A stretch of DNA of 7,886 nt from Acidobacteriaceae bacterium. GTDB lineage: Bacteria; Acidobacteriota; Terriglobia; Terriglobales; Acidobacteriaceae. Numbering within the stretch: the first letter of the stretch is position 1; each line of letters starts with the position of its first letter. The position numbers and the translations under genes were made by a program. The notes beneath the pieces are model-generated. The model searched no databases, was not told where the DNA came from, and worked only from the letters and a program-made list of their open reading frames with translations. The stretch is from positions 145 through 8,030 of the forward strand of contig PLUJ01000093.1 in assembly GCA_003165455.1 (NCBI GenBank), given 5' to 3'. This document shows positions 5,769-7,886 of this stretch, piece after piece.

Positions 5769-5787
5769 GAGGTCTACTGAGGTCTAC
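5768..5787. repeat. Perfect 10-bp tandem duplication across the thiG stop codon
   Basis: TGAGGTCTAC is present at 5768-5777 and directly again at 5778-5787. On the thiG strand the inner copy carries the TAG stop (5786-5784), and the outer copy repeats it in another frame. The protein sequence is unaffected. Confidence 0.85.
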
Positions 5788-6557
5788 CGAACCACACCTT
5801 CCAGCGGAGAACTGGCCGTGGCATAGAGCTTTCGCGGCATCCGCCCTGCAAGGTGGGCTTGCCGTCCAGCGATCACTCCGTGGCGCATGGCTTCAGCCAT
5901 CAGCACTGGATCTTGCGCGTTGGCAATCCCAGTATTCATCAGGACTGCGTCGGCACCAAGCTCCATGGCTATGGCGGCATCCGACGCGGTGCCTACGCCC
6001 GCATCCACGATCAGAGGGACAGCGGTGATCATCTCACGCAGGATGCGGATATGGGCCTGATTCTGAATTCCCATGCCACTGCCAATGGGAGCTCCGAGAG
6101 GCATCACGGCGGCGGCGCCGGCATCGATCAAACGTTTAGCGAAGACGATGTCATCCGAAGTGTAAGGAAGAACGGTGAAGCCCTCACTGACTAAAACGCG
6201 CGTGGCTTCAAGTGTGCCCTGGACGTCAGGGTAGAGCGTGGCCTGATCTCCGATCACTTCAACCTTTACCCAGTCGGAAAGACCCACCTCGCGGCCCAAG
6301 CGCGCAGCGCGCACCGCTTCATCTGCGGTGTAGCAGCCGGCAGTGTTCGGCAACAAAAAATACTTCTTGGGATCGATGTAGTCGAGCAGCGACTCTTTAC
6401 CTCGGTCAAGGTTGATGCGACGGACTGCGACGGTGACCATGTCGGCTCCGCTGGCCTCGAGGGCACGCGCAGTTTCCTGAAAAGATTTGTATTTTCCCGT
6501 GCCGACGATTAGGCGGGAGCGGAAGGAACGGCCGGCGATAAGGAGTGCGTCTGTCAT
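5784..6557 (-). CDS. thiG: Thiazole synthase ThiG
   Basis: 257 residues, the normal length. ThiG is a cytoplasmic TIM-barrel enzyme that builds the thiazole phosphate of thiamin from 1-deoxy-D-xylulose 5-phosphate, dehydroglycine (or iminoglycine) and sulfur delivered as ThiS thiocarboxylate. Motifs: SRLIVGTGKY (14-23); 'NTAGCYTADEAVRAARLGRE' (71-90); Schiff-base Lys98 in WVKVEVIGD; PLGAPIGSG (153-161), VDAGVGTASDAA (184-195) and MNTGIA (207-212), which bind substrate phosphate. A GGAG at 6565-6562 lies 4 bases before the ATG. No thiS, thiO/thiH or thiF is next to it inside the window; upstream is a divergent transporter gene. I looked for the TPP riboswitch landmark (CTGAGA) on the coding strand upstream and did not find it. 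Confidence 0.97.
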   Translation of the reverse strand: MTDALLIAGRSFRSRLIVGTGKYKSFQETARALEASGADMVTVAVRRINLDRGKESLLDYIDPKKYFLLPNTAGCYTADEAVRAARLGREVGLSDWVKVEVIGDQATLYPDVQGTLEATRVLVSEGFTVLPYTSDDIVFAKRLIDAGAAAVMPLGAPIGSGMGIQNQAHIRILREMITAVPLIVDAGVGTASDAAIAMELGADAVLMNTGIANAQDPVLMAEAMRHGVIAGRQAHLAGRMPRKLYATASSPLEGVVR

Positions 6558-6664
6558 AACTCTCCATTGTAAATCTCTGCACTGGAATGTCGAGCCATCA
6601 TCGGTAAGATTGTTGCGCCAGTTCCTTTTTCGATTCCCCTTGGGCGAAATGCATCCTAAGACCG

Positions 6665-6692
6665 TTCAGAACTTGTAACGATGGGATATAAC
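6665..6692 (+). promoter_or_regulatory. Candidate promoter for the TauE/SafE-type gene
   Basis: TTCAGA (6665-6670), a 16-bp spacer and TATAAC (6687-6692, five of six -10 positions) would start transcription near 6699, about 45 bp before the ATG at 6745. It lies in the 187-bp divergent spacer with thiG, in which I saw no other clear signal. Confidence 0.4.
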
Positions 6693-6744
6693 AGCGACAC
6701 GAAGCAATCAAGAATCTGCGTTTTCTGGTACTACAAGGACGTGC

Positions 6745-7581
6745 ATGACGGTTCTGGAGTTTAGCTTGGTGGTATGGGCAGGTTCTCTGATCGCCGGTTT
6801 TCTCGGCGCGCTCACCGGGTTGGGCGGCGGTGTAGTGTTGGTTCCGATGCTCACGGTACTCTTAGGCGTCGACATACGGTATGCCATCGGGGCGTCGCTG
6901 GTTTCGGTGATTGCCACCTCGTCGGGTGCGGCGTCGGCTTATGTGAGAGAAGGCATCTCGAACATGCGGATTGGAATGTTTCTCGAGATTGCCACCACGA
7001 CGGGAGCGCTGGCGGGGGCAACTCTTGCGACACACGTTTCGGGCTCCGCCATCGCGACGGTTTTTGGATGCGTCCTCATTGGATCGGCGTACCTTTCGCG
7101 AAAGCCCCGCTCAAAACAGGATCGTGAATCTCCTGAAGACCCTCTCGCCACCAAATTGCGGATGAACGGGAGCTTCCCGGAAGCCGGAGAAACGCGCGAA
7201 TATGGTGTGCAGCACGTTCCTGCCGGTTTCAGTCTCATGTTTGTCGCGGGCGCCCTATCGGGGTTGCTGGGAATCGGCTCGGGAGCGATGAAGGTGCTCG
7301 CGATGGACCGGGCAATGAAAATACCTTTCAAGGTTTCAACTACCACCAGCAATTTTATGATTGGCGTAACCGCGGCGGCCAGCGCGGGCATTTACTTGTC
7401 CCGAGGATATATCGATCCTGGGCTATCCATGCCCGTAATGCTGGGGGTGCTCGGCGGATCGATGCTGGGAACACGGGTTCTGGTGAAAGCGGAAACGAAG
7501 TGGCTGCGAATCGTATTTAGTTTGGTGATCGTGGCACTCGGACTCGAGATGCTCTACAAAGGCCTTTCAGGCAAGATGTGA
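6745..7581 (+). CDS. Sulfite exporter TauE/SafE family membrane transporter
   Basis: 278 residues, a typical length for TauE/SafE (formerly DUF81) inner-membrane proteins. The two halves carry the family's repeated loop: 'FLGALTGLGGGVVLVPML' (19-36) and 'ALSGLLGIGSGAMKVLAM' (170-187). Each half has about three to four hydrophobic segments, joined by a hydrophilic linker at about 119-158. The family moves anions such as sulfite, sulfoacetate or other organosulfur compounds; the substrate here is unknown. An AAGGA ends 5 bases before the ATG. The following gene, DUF1634-like, begins about 40 bp later on the same strand and is a frequent partner of this family, so the two probably form an operon. 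Confidence 0.92.
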   Translation: MTVLEFSLVVWAGSLIAGFLGALTGLGGGVVLVPMLTVLLGVDIRYAIGASLVSVIATSSGAASAYVREGISNMRIGMFLEIATTTGALAGATLATHVSGSAIATVFGCVLIGSAYLSRKPRSKQDRESPEDPLATKLRMNGSFPEAGETREYGVQHVPAGFSLMFVAGALSGLLGIGSGAMKVLAMDRAMKIPFKVSTTTSNFMIGVTAAASAGIYLSRGYIDPGLSMPVMLGVLGGSMLGTRVLVKAETKWLRIVFSLVIVALGLEMLYKGLSGKM

Positions 7582-7620
7582 GATGAAGGAGTGCAAGGGA
7601 TCCCGAATGGAAAACCTGCA

Positions 7621-7886
7621 ATGAACACGAACCGTATTCAAGGCGATCGGAAGATGGAGAATTTCATCGGCGGCCTGTTGCGCGGAGGCGTTCTTTTGTC
7701 CGCGGTGACGATATTTGTGGGCGCAGTCATTTATCTCGCGCGACATGGTGGTTCTCCCGCCGACTATCGGGCATTCCATGGAGAGCCTGACGAATATAGG
7801 ACGATTTCAGGGATACTGCGAAATGTAGTTGCGCTAAGAGGCAGGGGGATTATCCAGTTGGGATTGCTATTTCTCATCGCCACGCC
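7621..7886 (+). CDS. DUF1634-type membrane protein, 3' end outside window
   Basis: The frame is open from 7582 to the right edge with no stop, so the gene is truncated only by the window; 88 codons are visible from ATG 7621. The sequence has a membrane segment at about residues 17-40 (FIGGLLRGGVLLSAVTIFVG), a polar stretch 'HGG-x-x-x-DY-x-x-FHGEPDEYR', then 'GRGIIQLGLLFLIAT', where a second membrane segment starts. This matches what I know of DUF1634, small integral membrane proteins commonly encoded next to TauE/SafE transporters; their function is not established. ATG 7654 (MENFIGG) is an equally plausible start and is nearer to where the conserved part begins; a GTG at 7591 is less likely because the AAGGA abuts it. 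Confidence 0.8.
   Translation, partial: MNTNRIQGDRKMENFIGGLLRGGVLLSAVTIFVGAVIYLARHGGSPADYRAFHGEPDEYRTISGILRNVVALRGRGIIQLGLLFLIAT

Noticed and set aside
6558..6744. TPP riboswitch upstream of thiG
   Set aside because: The characteristic CTGAGA core was not found on the thiG strand. A model search could still detect a divergent one.
7567..7779. 70-codon minus-strand frame at the right end
   Set aside because: Opposite the start of the DUF1634-like gene, which has membrane segments and family-like motifs on the plus strand.

Overview
The window looks like bacterial chromosome of moderate-to-high GC, most likely from an acidobacterium. That placement is an inference from gene style and from a small secreted Cys/His-rich protein of a type I associate with that phylum; no rRNA or other marker is present. 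The left end (about 1-420) differs: it is the tail of a phage/plasmid-type primase-helicase followed by AT-rich, repeat-structured DNA, so the window probably opens inside or at the edge of an integrated mobile element.

Layout. 2-274 (+): C-terminus of a P4-like (D5 family) primase-helicase, cut by the window edge. 275-671: gene-free stretch holding an ordered inverted/tandem repeat array (315-421), read here as a possible iteron-type replication origin or replication-control site of the element. 672-2849 (+): a PLP-dependent beta-replacing enzyme (cysteine synthase/cystathionine beta-synthase type) and, 15 bp later, a cystathionine gamma-synthase/gamma-lyase type enzyme; together they resemble a reverse transsulfuration pair (homocysteine to cystathionine to cysteine). 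2877-3230 (-): cutA, convergent with that pair. 3331-4743 (+): phosphoglucomutase/phosphomannomutase, overlapping by 16 bp an FtsB/DivIC-type septum protein (4728-5198). 5391-5720 (+): a small exported protein with its own candidate promoter, a strong ribosome binding site and a clear terminator. 5784-6557 (-): thiG, thiazole synthase. 6745-7581 (+): a TauE/SafE-type transporter followed by the start of a DUF1634-type membrane protein that leaves the right edge.

Sulfur recurs: the transsulfuration pair, ThiG (uses sulfur carried on ThiS) and TauE/SafE (family includes sulfite and organosulfonate exporters). The genes lie on both strands in several transcription units, so this is a loose neighbourhood and not one operon. 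The feature most worth a second look is the nested repeat array beside the primase gene. Smaller oddities are a 14-bp duplication of the cutA start region that creates a 5-codon leader ending on the real start codon, a 10-bp duplication across the thiG stop, short leader ORFs in front of the cysteine synthase-like gene, and a CXXC in the PLP phosphate loop of that enzyme.
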